DNA of 64,000 bases from an uncultured Sulfurovum sp. (GCA_902727895.1 CACVAP010000011.1:69800-133799); one strand, 5' to 3'. Positions 17,375-26,585 are shown, counted from the stretch's first letter. A program made the numbers and translations. Notes: generated by a model from the sequence alone, not told the origin.

Positions 17375-19075
17375 TTATATTTTTTCTACAACTTCAATAC
17401 CTAAAATACTAAGACCTTTTTCAATGACAGCAGCTGTTAATGTCGCCAATTGTAAACGGCTATTTCTTGTAGCTTCATCTATGTCATCTCTTAAAATTGG
17501 GTTTAATTCATAGAACTTCATAAACACCGTTACCACATCATAAAGATATGAAGTAATGGTATGTGGCGTTGCTTCAATGGCTGCTTTGGTTAAAGTGTCT
17601 TCAAACTTTAAAAGCATCAAGGCTAAACGATGTTCCACTTCATCAGCTACTATGATACTTCCTGTAACTTCTGCATTATGTTTTCGTAATATAGACTGGA
17701 TTCGGGCATAAGCATACTGCATATAAAGAGAAGTATTACCTTCAAAAGAAAGCATTTTATCCCAGTTAAAAATGTAATTTGACTCACGGCTAATGCTTAA
17801 GTCAGCATATTTAACAGCGCCAATACCAATGGCTTTAGCCACAGCATCTAGCTCTTCTTCACTACGAACATCTCTATCTTTAATGGCATCTTTAGCACGA
17901 ACAACAGCTTCTTCTAACAAATCAACAAGCTTAGGGGTTCCACCTTCTCTGGTTTTAAATGGTTTACCACCTTGTCCCATCATGGTTCCAAAACCAATAT
18001 GCTCTAAAGCAACTTCATCTTTAACCATACCAGCTTGTTTTGCAATACTAAATACTTGTTTAAAATGCTGTGCTTGACGCGCATCTACCACATAACAAAT
18101 ACGGTCGGCGTTTAACTCTTTATCTCTAAAATTTAATGCTGCTAAATCAGTAGTAGCATATAAATAACCACCATCACCCTTTTGGATAATAATTGGTACA
18201 TCAGAACCTTCTAAAAAGACACATTCAGCACCATCAGAAACTCTTGAAATACCTTTTTCTTTTAAGGTCTCAATTACCTGAGGTAGTTGGTCGTTGTAAA
18301 AACTTTCTGCTCTCACATCTTCACGTGTAAGATTTACATTTAGTTTTTTATACACATCTTCACAGTGACCTAATGAAGCATTAATAAAGCTTTGCCATAA
18401 GGTTAAACAATGCTCATCTCCACCTTGAATTTTAACAACATACTCACGTGCCTTATTTGCAAAGTCTTCACTCTCGTCAAAACGTACTTTGGCATCTTTG
18501 TAGAACTGTTCAAGGTCTTTTAACTCTTGGGTATTTCCATCCGTATTTTGCTCTTCAAGATACGCAATGAGCATACCAAATTGTGTTCCCCAATCTCCAA
18601 TGTGATTTTGACGAATCACTTCTTCACCTAAGAATTCTAAAAGAGTCGATAGCGTATCCCCAATAATACTTGAACGTAAATGTCCTACATGCATCTGTTT
18701 TGCCATGTTTGGACCAGAATAATCAACCACTACTTTTTGAGCTTTCTCAACCTGCCCTACACCCACTCTAGTATCATCTAAAATAGCTATTGTCTGTTCT
18801 GATAACCATTCATTATTCAACCAAATGTTAATGAAACCAGGCCCTGCTACTTCAACTTTAGAAATCATACCTGTAGTATCAATTTCGGCTAATACTTGTG
18901 TTGCTATTTCTCTTGGATTTTTTTTCAACTGTTTTGCAAGCTTCATAACACCATTGTATTGGTAATCACCAAATTCGGGTTTGGTAGCATCTGAAATAAC
19001 AATTTCTTCTGCGTTAATATCGGCATTAATTAATGCACTTTCAATAATTTTACTAAGTTCTGATTTGATTTTCAT
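17375..19075 (-). CDS. argS: Arginyl-tRNA synthetase (E. coli-type)
   Basis: A 566-residue class I synthetase charging tRNA-Arg. The HIGH motif appears as MHVGHLRSSIIGD after VVDYSGPNMAKQ, followed by HIGDWGTQFGMLI. The KMSKS loop is replaced by GQGGKPFKTREGGT. These are features of the E. coli-type enzyme, not the ANPTGPLHIGHARGA form I recall for Campylobacter. The C-terminal anticodon-binding domain is present (MQYAYARIQSILRK to the end). The gene sits in the operon position normal for Campylobacterota argS, so the local gene may have been replaced by a transferred one. Confidence 0.95.
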   Translation of the reverse strand: MKIKSELSKIIESALINADINAEEIVISDATKPEFGDYQYNGVMKLAKQLKKNPREIATQVLAEIDTTGMISKVEVAGPGFINIWLNNEWLSEQTIAILDDTRVGVGQVEKAQKVVVDYSGPNMAKQMHVGHLRSSIIGDTLSTLLEFLGEEVIRQNHIGDWGTQFGMLIAYLEEQNTDGNTQELKDLEQFYKDAKVRFDESEDFANKAREYVVKIQGGDEHCLTLWQSFINASLGHCEDVYKKLNVNLTREDVRAESFYNDQLPQVIETLKEKGISRVSDGAECVFLEGSDVPIIIQKGDGGYLYATTDLAALNFRDKELNADRICYVVDARQAQHFKQVFSIAKQAGMVKDEVALEHIGFGTMMGQGGKPFKTREGGTPKLVDLLEEAVVRAKDAIKDRDVRSEEELDAVAKAIGIGAVKYADLSISRESNYIFNWDKMLSFEGNTSLYMQYAYARIQSILRKHNAEVTGSIIVADEVEHRLALMLLKFEDTLTKAAIEATPHTITSYLYDVVTVFMKFYELNPILRDDIDEATRNSRLQLATLTAAVIEKGLSILGIEVVEKI

Positions 19076-19209
19076 GTGTGTTCCGTAGATTGTGTAGAAT
19101 AAGTTTATAGCATAGAATATACTGCAAAGAGAAAATTTTTAAAAATGCTCTCTTTGGAGTAAGAAATATTAAGCACCGTTCCAAAGCCAAAGCTTTGAAA
19201 CAAAAAGAA

Positions 19210-19452
19210 TTATGCTTGTTTTGTTGTAGTTGTCGCTGTATCTTTAACTTCAGCAACAGTTTCTTTAACGTCGTCTTTAATCTCTTTTACGGCATCTTTA
19301 GCATCTGCAACTTTTTCATCATCTTCTTTAACAGCAGATTTGAAATCTTTAATTCCTTTACCGATACCTTTTGCTAATTCTGGTATTTTTTTACCTCCAA
19401 AAAGTAGTATTACTACTCCAACGATAACGGCTAATTCAATTCCACCTGGCAT
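19210..19452 (-). CDS. tatA: Sec-independent protein translocase subunit TatA
   Basis: An 80-residue TatA-type protein: a short N-terminal transmembrane helix ([27 protein letters not shown] split around the FGGKKIPEL hinge), an amphipathic helix ([17 protein letters not shown]) and a charged, repetitive tail ([19 protein letters not shown]). It forms the pore of the Tat pathway that exports folded proteins. It lies between gmk and argS on the same strand, the usual order in this phylum. The Pro in KKIPEL and the length favour TatA over TatB. Confidence 0.93.
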   Translation of the reverse strand: MPGGIELAVIVGVVILLFGGKKIPELAKGIGKGIKDFKSAVKEDDEKVADAKDAVKEIKDDVKETVAEVKDTATTTTKQA

Positions 19453-19523
19453 ATTTCAAGTCCTTTTATATAATGTTTCTTCATGTTTAACATGATTTGT
19501 TGATTAATTATACTCAATTTTGA

Positions 19524-20132
19524 TTAATTATGCCAAGTATTAACTAAATTTTCTAATTCTTCAGAACTTTGTTTCAATCTAGCTGCATTTGCAATCGTTG
19601 CAAACTCTGCTGCTGCTTTTGGAATTTCATCATTAATAATTACAAAATCAAATTCATTCACAGCATGAATCTCTTCTTCTGCATTTTTAACACGACGCTC
19701 AATAATTGATTTGTCATCCGTAGCCCTAGCATAAAGACGTTTCTCAAGTTCAGCTAAAGTAGGAGGCGTAATAAAAGCCGAAGTCACATAGTCACCCATC
19801 TTAGCCCGTACCAGACGATGACCTTGAACATCAATGTCAAAAATAACCAATTTCCCCTCTTCTAACGCTGTATTAACAGGCTTCAAAGACGTTCCATAAT
19901 AGTTCCCATGCACCGTTGCATACTCTAAAAAATCACCAGCTTTAATGCCTTCTTCAAATTGTTCATGGGTTACAAAGTAGTAGTCAACACCATCTTGCTC
20001 ACCGTCGCGTGGCTGACGTGTTGTGGTAGAAATAGAAAAATAATACTCACCTATTTGAGGAGCAGCATGATTGATAATGGTACTTTTCCCAGCCCCAGAA
20101 GGACCAGAAAGAACTAAGATGGCACCTTGCAT
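19524..20132 (-). CDS. gmk: Guanylate kinase
   Basis: A 202-residue kinase converting GMP to GDP. The P-loop is LSGPSGAGKSTI (9-20), and the GMP-binding region shows TTRQPRDGEQDGVDYYFV and EYATVHGNYYGT. Its ATG overlaps the last base of the upstream acidic-protein gene (both at 20132), so translation is coupled. Length is typical. Confidence 0.96.
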   Translation of the reverse strand: MQGAILVLSGPSGAGKSTIINHAAPQIGEYYFSISTTTRQPRDGEQDGVDYYFVTHEQFEEGIKAGDFLEYATVHGNYYGTSLKPVNTALEEGKLVIFDIDVQGHRLVRAKMGDYVTSAFITPPTLAELEKRLYARATDDKSIIERRVKNAEEEIHAVNEFDFVIINDEIPKAAAEFATIANAARLKQSSEELENLVNTWHN

Positions 20133-21292
20133 TATTTTGATTTTGGGAATTTAATTTTAATTTTCACAGTTGCTCCAGCCAGAAGTTCACGTAGTGCATC
20201 AACTGGCATTGCAGTTAATGTTTGCGCTAATACACCTGAGTCAATATCAGATGATTTACTGACTTCAAGCTCTTTTACTTTTTTAACTTCCTGATTATTT
20301 TCAGTTTTCTTCTCTTCTTTAACTTCTTCCGTATCTTCTGTTCCAAAAGATGAAAGAGCAACTGGTGTCATTAAGTCATCTAAAGTCATCTCATCATTAA
20401 TATCTTCAGTTAAAATACCTTTGATATTTTCTATTTCTACTTCATCTAAAATTTTTGTCTCTTTTTTTACAATGTCTAATTTTTCATCTTCAACTAGAGG
20501 AAGTTCTTCTTCAAGTTCTAAAAGAGGTTCATCTTCAACTGCACTTACCAATTCAAGTACATCATCATCTTCTACTATATCTAAAGCTTTATCAGTAAGT
20601 TCTTCTTTATTAAGCTCTTCTTTCTTATTTTCTCCAAAAAGGTCATCATCTAAAGAAGGGATTTCATCATCTAAGTCAAGATCAAACAAGTCATTCTCTA
20701 CTTCTTTCTCTTTTAGAGGTTCAGTTTCCGTTTTAAGTGCAGCAACTTCTTTAGGCTCATCATCAAATAAATCATCATCTAATGTATTAACTCTTAAAGG
20801 GAATGCTTCTTCTAGTTGTTGATCAAAATCAAGCTTTGGACTTTCATCCTCTTTCTTTTCAACTTCATCTAAACCGTCTAAAGTAAATAGTTCTTCTCTC
20901 GCTGATTCTTCTTTCTCATCAAGAATATTAAAATGCTCTTCTTCTGCTACAACAGCAGGTGTAACTACTTTAGCTTCTTCTTCAACAGAACGAATAACAG
21001 CTGAAACTTCTGAAGGCAAAAATGGTTTTAAAATAGATAAGTCAAAAGAAGCTCTTTCTTCTTCATCTCCTTCTCCATAAAAAAGTACTGACTTCTTCAC
21101 TTCAATATTTTCAGAAATAACATCACGTACGTCTTTTGTCCATGAGTCTGCATCTACAAATACAATATCGTAAGTATCAGAAATCAATTCAGTTACCTCT
21201 TGAATTTCATCAATCTCAATGTCTTCTTTTCTTGCACTTAATGCTGTTAAACGTGATACTACTGGATTATTGTTTATTAATAATATTTTCAT
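20132..21292 (-). CDS. Highly acidic protein with degenerate receiver-like N-terminus
   Basis: A 386-residue protein. Residues 1-108 look like a CheY fold (MKILLINNNPVVSR, then YDIVFVDADSW and LFYGEGDEEE with LSILKPFLPSEV): the D in VFVDAD is present but the paired acidic residues of strand 1 are replaced by NNN. Residues 110-340 are a low-complexity chain of Glu, Asp, Leu and Val blocks such as DLDLDDEIPSLDDDLFGENK. The last 40 residues, ending KIKIKFPKSK, are conserved-looking and basic. In Campylobacter a highly acidic protein of unknown function sits just upstream of gmk, and this is probably its counterpart. First gene of the gmk-tatA-argS operon. Confidence 0.8.
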   Translation of the reverse strand: MKILLINNNPVVSRLTALSARKEDIEIDEIQEVTELISDTYDIVFVDADSWTKDVRDVISENIEVKKSVLFYGEGDEEERASFDLSILKPFLPSEVSAVIRSVEEEAKVVTPAVVAEEEHFNILDEKEESAREELFTLDGLDEVEKKEDESPKLDFDQQLEEAFPLRVNTLDDDLFDDEPKEVAALKTETEPLKEKEVENDLFDLDLDDEIPSLDDDLFGENKKEELNKEELTDKALDIVEDDDVLELVSAVEDEPLLELEEELPLVEDEKLDIVKKETKILDEVEIENIKGILTEDINDEMTLDDLMTPVALSSFGTEDTEEVKEEKKTENNQEVKKVKELEVSKSSDIDSGVLAQTLTAMPVDALRELLAGATVKIKIKFPKSK

Positions 21293-21342
21293 TTTGTTAC
21301 TCCATAGTCCTATATTGGTTATTAAATTTTATTGACAATTCT

Positions 21343-21348
21343 AGTATA
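21343..21348 (-). promoter_or_regulatory. -10 box upstream of acidic protein-gmk-tatA-argS
   Basis: TATACT on the minus strand, about 50 nt before the ATG at 21292, in an A+T-rich region. This is the best -10 candidate for the operon; no clear -35 is seen. Confidence 0.4.
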
Positions 21349-21544
21349 ATTCCCGTTTAATTTAGATTAATCAACTTTATTGATTAAAAATAGATTAAAT
21401 AAATATATTAAATTAAATCTATAGGAATAATTTTAAACAACTTGAAACGTTTTATTGTTTAAAACTACTGTTTGTTATTAAAAAGTCTTAATTGTTCAAA
21501 CTATTTATAAAGAATTAAAAAGTTATTAAAAAGTGATAGACAGC

Positions 21545-21550
21545 TATAAT
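21545..21550 (+). promoter_or_regulatory. -10 box of ppaC
   Basis: TATAAT lies 35 nt before the ppaC ATG, preceded by a long A+T-rich tract; an AAAGG Shine-Dalgarno follows close to the ATG. Confidence 0.6.
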
Positions 21551-21584
21551 ACCAAAAAAATTTCTTAACTAATAAAGGCTAACC

Positions 21585-22502
21585 ATGTCAACTTACGTAT
21601 TTGGACACACTACTCCTGATTCTGACTCTATTGTTGGAGCACATTCATTATCATATTTAAAAAACCAACTAGGTGAAGACTGTATTCCTACCCGTCAAGG
21701 TGAAATTAATCCTGAGACAGCTTTCATTTTAGAGCGTTTTGGTTTTGAAAAACCAATGTTAAAAACAAACTATGCAGGTGAAAATGTTTACCTTATTGAC
21801 TTTATGGAAAGCTCACAAAGTCCAGAAGACATTGCTGAGGCAACTATTTTAGGTATTGTAGACCACCATAAATTAGGTGACCTTAAAACAGCTGGACCAC
21901 TTGAAATGTGGGTACGTCCTGTAGGTTGTTCAAATACCATTGTAAAACAGATGTTTGATTACTTTGGTGTAGAAATTCCAAAAGATTTAGCTGGGATGAT
22001 GATGTGTGCTATTTTATCTGACACCGTCATCTTCAAGTCACCCACTTGTACAAAAGAAGATACAAAAGCTGTTAAAGAGTTAGCAGAAATAGCAGGCATA
22101 GAAGATCCAAAAGCTTTAGGTATGGAGATGTTCATCGTAAAGTCAGACGTACTTAATGACACAAAAGAAGCACTTGTTCTTAGAGATTTCAAAGACTTCA
22201 ACATGGGTAGCGAAAAAATCGGTGTTGGACAACTCGAAGTAGTTGACTTATCGGTGTTTGACAACATGAAAGAAGAGTTGTTTGCAGCAATGCAAAAAAT
22301 CAAAGATGAAGCTGGAAGACATACGGTACTTCTTCTTCTTACAGACATCATGCAAGAAGGTTCACAACTTTTAGTTCTTTCAAATGATAACGCTAAAATA
22401 GAAACAGCATTTAATGTAACTTTAGAAAACAACCAAATATGGCTTCCTAAAGTAATGAGTCGTAAAAAGCAAATTATTCCTTTCCTTGAAGGTCAATTCT
22501 AA
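21585..22502 (+). CDS. ppaC: Manganese-dependent inorganic pyrophosphatase (family II)
   Basis: A 305-residue DHH-family enzyme that splits pyrophosphate and so drives biosynthetic reactions. Metal ligands are seen in GHTTPDSDS (7-15), the IVDHHK motif, and D in CAILSDTVIFKSP; the C-terminal DHHA2 domain ends in SRKKQIIPFL, where the SRKKQ motif binds substrate. It has its own promoter and a strong downstream terminator, so it is a single-gene unit. Confidence 0.96.
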   Translation: MSTYVFGHTTPDSDSIVGAHSLSYLKNQLGEDCIPTRQGEINPETAFILERFGFEKPMLKTNYAGENVYLIDFMESSQSPEDIAEATILGIVDHHKLGDLKTAGPLEMWVRPVGCSNTIVKQMFDYFGVEIPKDLAGMMMCAILSDTVIFKSPTCTKEDTKAVKELAEIAGIEDPKALGMEMFIVKSDVLNDTKEALVLRDFKDFNMGSEKIGVGQLEVVDLSVFDNMKEELFAAMQKIKDEAGRHTVLLLLTDIMQEGSQLLVLSNDNAKIETAFNVTLENNQIWLPKVMSRKKQIIPFLEGQF

Positions 22503-22517
22503 TTTTTAACACCCATT

Positions 22518-22543
22518 AGTGTTCCTTTTTTAAAAGGAACACT
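22518..22543 (+). terminator. Intrinsic terminator after ppaC
   Basis: AGTGTTCCTTTT (22518-22529) pairs with AAAAGGAACACT (22532-22543), a 12-bp perfect stem 15 nt after the ppaC stop, followed by TCTCTTG. Confidence 0.75.
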
Positions 22544-22611
22544 TCTCTTGCAGTAAACTCTATTTCTATTCTCTCCAAAATTCAAAATTTCAATATAAAG
22601 AAGGTGTAATT

Positions 22612-23328
22612 ATGCAACAAAACCATCATTATATCATCGGTGATGTTCATGGTGAATATCCGATGCTATTAGCCCTTATAAAGAAACTTCCTAAAGATGC
22701 AAAACTCATCTTTGTAGGTGATCTTGTTAACCGAGGAAGACAGAGTCGTGAAGTCGTAGAGTTTGCACGAACTAATGCCCATGCTGTTGTCAAAGGGAAC
22801 CATGAAGGCTACCTATTAGAGCATGGAAAAAATATTCTTAAAGCGCTTGAAACAACTGATGATACAAAATTAAATAATCTTTGGAACTATATTGGTGGGG
22901 TACAAATGTTGTGGTCGTATAAACTGTTAAGACGTAGTAAAGATGCGTCTTTTGGCATTATACGAAACCAAGAAGGCATTGATGCGCTTAAAAGTGATTT
23001 GGCATGGATTAAGAGCTTACCACTCTATCTTGAACTGGGTGAAATAAAAAACTACCATTTACCTGTGGTCATTAGTCATGGAAGCATTGGGGATTATTGG
23101 GATTTAAAAGAGAGTCATCCCAATATCTTTGAAATGCATGTTTTAAGTAATCGAGTCCCACCTTCGGAACAAAGTCCCATCTTTAACATCTATGGACATG
23201 AAGTGGTAACCAATGTAGTCAAAGGAGAAACCTTCATTAGCCTTGACACAGGCTGTGGAAAATATCATGATGGGAAGCTTAGTGCTTATTGTCTTGAGAC
23301 ACAAGAGATTTTTGAGGTTTTTAAATAA
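22612..23328 (+). CDS. Calcineurin-like metallophosphoesterase (PPP-type phosphatase)
   Basis: A 238-residue enzyme with the PPP phosphatase signatures GDVHGEY (9-15), FVGDLVNRGRQS and VVKGNHEGYLLEH, plus the later metal-binding HG/GHE residues (VVISHGSIGDYW and IYGHEVV). It resembles bacterial serine/threonine or ApaH-like phosphatases acting on phosphoproteins or dinucleoside polyphosphates; substrate cannot be told. GAAGG lies before the ATG. It opens a tight five-gene run (gaps 11, 9, 8, 34 nt) with two acetyltransferases and LRR and WD40 proteins. Confidence 0.87.
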   Translation: MQQNHHYIIGDVHGEYPMLLALIKKLPKDAKLIFVGDLVNRGRQSREVVEFARTNAHAVVKGNHEGYLLEHGKNILKALETTDDTKLNNLWNYIGGVQMLWSYKLLRRSKDASFGIIRNQEGIDALKSDLAWIKSLPLYLELGEIKNYHLPVVISHGSIGDYWDLKESHPNIFEMHVLSNRVPPSEQSPIFNIYGHEVVTNVVKGETFISLDTGCGKYHDGKLSAYCLETQEIFEVFK

Positions 23329-23339
23329 AGGTAAAAAAG

Positions 23340-23852
23340 ATGAAAAAAACCATCCTAGAAACAGCAAGATTAAAAGTCCAAATCGTACAAGAAGAAGACA
23401 TCGAACCTTTGTATAAGGATTGTTTTTCAGATAAGGAAGTAATGAAACTTCTTTTAGGAAGAACCTTTACGCTCAAAGAGACCAAAGCATACGTTGAAGC
23501 TAATTTTTCTAAAGGTTCTATCTTAGATTTTTGTGTAGCTTTTACAAAGGTGTCTAATGAACTCATTGGTTATATTGGGATGTTTACGTATGGTTACAAT
23601 AATAGGGAAGATGAATATGAGTTTGGTTATATCTTAAAGCAAGAAGCTTGGGGAAAAGGGTATGCAACCGAACTCTCTTTAGGGCAAATAAAAAAGCTAA
23701 AAGAGAGTTTTCCTAGTTGTACTATTTGGGCTACAGCTCACCCTGAGAATATGGCTTCTAAAAAGGTACTTAAAAAAGTTAAAATGACTTGTGTAGAAGA
23801 GCAAATAACCATGCCCAAACGTGGGCTTCGAGATGTTTATAAATTGACTTAG
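23340..23852 (+). CDS. GNAT family acetyltransferase (RimJ/RimL-like)
   Basis: A 170-residue GNAT enzyme of the RimJ/RimL type: N-terminal LETARLKVQIVQEEDIEPLY, central EYEFGYILKQEAWGKGYATE with the acetyl-CoA loop (WGKGYATE), and the closing segment NMASKKVLKKVKM. Such proteins acetylate the N-terminus of ribosomal proteins or small amines; the acceptor here is unknown. It follows the phosphatase by 11 nt. Confidence 0.86.
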   Translation: MKKTILETARLKVQIVQEEDIEPLYKDCFSDKEVMKLLLGRTFTLKETKAYVEANFSKGSILDFCVAFTKVSNELIGYIGMFTYGYNNREDEYEFGYILKQEAWGKGYATELSLGQIKKLKESFPSCTIWATAHPENMASKKVLKKVKMTCVEEQITMPKRGLRDVYKLT

Positions 23853-23861
23853 GAATAAAAA

Positions 23862-24323
23862 ATGGAATTTAGAAAAGCAAAGACAACAGAGTTTACAGCG
23901 ATTGCTAAACTTGACAGAGTGGCATGGTTAGAGAGTTTTAAAGGGGACTTCATCCCTGATGGAGAACATGTTTGGCGAATATGGGTTGAGTATGCTCTTA
24001 CTTTTGTAGCTGTAGAAAAAGGTGAGATTATAGGTGCATCACTGGCTTTCCCTTGTAATGATGGGCAGTATTCTGTGCATAAACTATTTGTAGCTAAGCA
24101 TCAGAGAACTAAAGGAATAGGAACTGAACTTATGAGGGTTCTTTTAGTCACAATAGATGAGTTAAAAGTAGATTCCTTTTTAACCGTCTATCCTAAAAAC
24201 CCACCTGCCATTGCACTTTATGAAAAGCTTGGATTTACAGAGAAAAAGTTTGAGAAGGATTTTTATGGGGAGGAAGAAGATAGGTTTGTTTTGACGCGAA
24301 TTTTTGAGAAGAATAGAAAATAA
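23862..24323 (+). CDS. GNAT family N-acetyltransferase
   Basis: A 153-residue GNAT protein with VHKLFVAKHQRTKGIGTELMR, which contains the acetyl-CoA-binding (R/Q)xxGxG/A loop (about 85-96), followed by VYPKNPPAIALYEKLGF, the family's last beta-alpha unit. Acceptor unknown. Second acetyltransferase in the operon and not closely similar to the first. Confidence 0.86.
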   Translation: MEFRKAKTTEFTAIAKLDRVAWLESFKGDFIPDGEHVWRIWVEYALTFVAVEKGEIIGASLAFPCNDGQYSVHKLFVAKHQRTKGIGTELMRVLLVTIDELKVDSFLTVYPKNPPAIALYEKLGFTEKKFEKDFYGEEEDRFVLTRIFEKNRK

Positions 24324-24331
24324 GGATCAAA

Positions 24332-25180
24332 ATGGTAATAAAAAACTTACAAATATTTATACGTTGGGCTAAACAACATGAGATTGAATTTGAGTATTTA
24401 CCATCTTCTGCAACAGAGTTTAATCAACTAGAAGCTATGAAGATAGCAGATGCTCCAAATCCAAAATCTTTTAGACTACCTCTTTTAGTGGCTGACTTTT
24501 CTAATTTAGAATATTTGGAATTAAGTTGGTTAGGCTTAGAACAATTACCCAAATGGGTGGAGAGCTGTAAATCATTGGAAGCATTATCAATTATGGGAAA
24601 TGAGATAGAAACATTACCTTCATGGATAGAAAATTTATCAAAACTAGAAAAACTTGATTGCAGTTCTAATGATTTATATTTTCTTCCCTCTTCCTCATCA
24701 TCTCTTTTAGAGCTTGATGCATCATATAATGAGTTAGAAGGTTTTGGTAGCTGGGAAGGAAACTTTCCTAACTTAATAAAACTGAACTGTTCTAGAACTA
24801 GAATGGAAGAAATACCTAGCAGTCTATTGAACCTTCAATCTTTAAAAGAGTTTATTTGCGAAGATTCTCCTAATTTAAGTGAGTTTTCAAAAGAACTAAA
24901 ACATAAGATTGATCTGCAACTTCAAGAAAGAAAAAAAGTAAAAGATATCAAACAAAAAGCATATTTAGATGCCTTTAAAAGAAATACCCTGAATACCTAT
25001 AGGAGATATTTAAAAGAATACCCTGAAGGTCAATATGCAGAAGAAGCACGTGCGAGAATAAAGGTAAAAAGGTTCAAATTAAAAATAAACAATGAAGTAC
25101 ACCTAGAGTTAATTCACCCTTCTGATGCAGAAGACACTTTTACCATAGTTCAAAAAAAGAGCTTTTTAGGACTTGACTAG
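24332..25180 (+). CDS. Leucine-rich repeat protein
   Basis: A 282-residue protein, cytoplasmic as no signal peptide is seen. Residues about 60-195 form five or six leucine-rich repeats of the bacterial type (LEYLELSWLGLEQLPKWVES, LEALSIMGNEIETLPSWIEN, LEKLDCSSNDLYFLPSS). A TPR-like helical pair follows (AYLDAFKRNTLNTYRRYLKE then YPEGQYAEEARARI), then a 45-residue tail. LRR domains bind proteins; the partner is unknown, with the neighbouring WD40 protein a candidate. It is 8 nt after the acetyltransferase. Confidence 0.85.
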   Translation: MVIKNLQIFIRWAKQHEIEFEYLPSSATEFNQLEAMKIADAPNPKSFRLPLLVADFSNLEYLELSWLGLEQLPKWVESCKSLEALSIMGNEIETLPSWIENLSKLEKLDCSSNDLYFLPSSSSSLLELDASYNELEGFGSWEGNFPNLIKLNCSRTRMEEIPSSLLNLQSLKEFICEDSPNLSEFSKELKHKIDLQLQERKKVKDIKQKAYLDAFKRNTLNTYRRYLKEYPEGQYAEEARARIKVKRFKLKINNEVHLELIHPSDAEDTFTIVQKKSFLGLD

Positions 25181-25214
25181 CATATGAATCTATATACAAT
25201 TTTAAAGGAAAGCA

Positions 25215-26516
25215 ATGAAAAAAATAAATAACTTAAGCATAGAATTTGCAACCATTATAAACATTGAGAAAACACACTCCATTTTCAAACCGTTTATATC
25301 GTCGAAATACCAAGAAATATTTTTTAAAGAGATGATTCTAGATGAGGATGACTTTTCCATTTATATCTCAGATGCTGAAAACTTAGTCGATTTTTATACC
25401 ATGCTAGAAGAATTTCATAATCATCAAATAGTCTACCAACTCAGTTACCATGAACCTAAAGAAGATGAATATGGGTTTAAGTATCTTGAAGAAACAAAAT
25501 TAACACTGGATGAGCTTAAAAAACTAGAAATAGTCTATAAAAAACCTCATCAAACACTTACAGGCTTTGATTTTAAAATTAATGACTTTGCACTCTCTCC
25601 TGATGGTAAGTATCTTGCTACTGCGACCAATTACAATATTTTTATTTGGTGTGCTAAATGTTATAAATTTTTAGCACATCATCTTGCTTGGGATGGGGTC
25701 GCTGAAAAAATTTATTTTACACCCAATTCTAAATATCTTATAACGCTCATTAATGACATAGGAAGCTGGCAAAATACCATACAAGTATGGGAACCCTTAG
25801 GAGAAAGCGTTACAAAGTGGGAGTGGCTTCAAGAAGATGATTTTGATATAGAGTACAGTAAAGATGAGATGAAGAAACTGGATGCTCCATTACCCTACCT
25901 TCTGTCAAGTTTAGTTCAAAGTTGTTATGGAGGTTTCTATAACTTTTACCGTGAATTTTATTCTAATGACTTTTTATTTAAAGCCATTTATTATGAAAAT
26001 AGTTTAGCACTTTATCATATGGATAAGCCTTTAGAAACTGAAGCGTCTACCCTACTTAGTAGTATCGAACTCTTTTCAAAAGTAGAAGCCTTAAGCTTTT
26101 CTAACAATTCAAAATATCTCTGTATAGGCTTAGAAGAAGACATCGAAATATTTGATACCAAAGAACTTAAACAGTTAAAGATTTTGGAGTCTCACCAAGA
26201 AAAGATAACAGCACTAGCACTCTCTCCAGACAATCAGTATCTACTCTCTGCTTCATTAGACCAAACTTTAAAACTTTGGTCATTAGAAGGTTTTGAATTA
26301 CTCACGACCATTAAAAGTAATCTCACCAAAAAAATAACAGCCATTCAGTTCTCTAGCGACTCAACCAAAATATTTGCCAGTTCTAAAGAAGGTATAAAGA
26401 TATGGGATGTTAAAACACAAGAAGCTCTTTTTCATCTTTTTAATGACAACTCTTTTTGGTGTCTACTTAATGGAGAAGAAGAGTTATTAGAAAAAGGGAT
26501 GATACCTTGTGATTAA
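25215..26516 (+). CDS. WD40 repeat protein
   Basis: A 433-residue protein without signal peptide. From about residue 120 on it shows WD40 blades: LSPDGKYLATATNYNIFIW, FTPNSKYLITLINDIGSW, FSNNSKYLCIGLEEDIEIFD, LSPDNQYLLSASLDQTLKLW and FSSDSTKIFASSKEGIKIWD. The first 115 residues are a separate unassigned domain. The blades probably make one propeller used as a protein-binding platform. An AAAGGA precedes the ATG. Last gene of the five-gene run. Confidence 0.86.
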   Translation: MKKINNLSIEFATIINIEKTHSIFKPFISSKYQEIFFKEMILDEDDFSIYISDAENLVDFYTMLEEFHNHQIVYQLSYHEPKEDEYGFKYLEETKLTLDELKKLEIVYKKPHQTLTGFDFKINDFALSPDGKYLATATNYNIFIWCAKCYKFLAHHLAWDGVAEKIYFTPNSKYLITLINDIGSWQNTIQVWEPLGESVTKWEWLQEDDFDIEYSKDEMKKLDAPLPYLLSSLVQSCYGGFYNFYREFYSNDFLFKAIYYENSLALYHMDKPLETEASTLLSSIELFSKVEALSFSNNSKYLCIGLEEDIEIFDTKELKQLKILESHQEKITALALSPDNQYLLSASLDQTLKLWSLEGFELLTTIKSNLTKKITAIQFSSDSTKIFASSKEGIKIWDVKTQEALFHLFNDNSFWCLLNGEEELLEKGMIPCD

Positions 26517-26585
26517 AATGCATTTTAAAACGAACTATAATATGGCTTCTGAAAGCAATGACCCATCAGAAACAAATTATTCCTT

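Noticed and set aside
19170-19200. CAAAGC/GCTTTG hairpin after tatA
   Set aside because: Short stem without a T run on the minus strand.
20421-20822. 133-codon plus-strand Ser-rich frame
   Set aside because: Antisense shadow of the acidic Glu/Asp codons.
21959-22432. 157-codon minus-strand frame
   Set aside because: Antisense to ppaC, whose motifs are unambiguous; no ribosome site.
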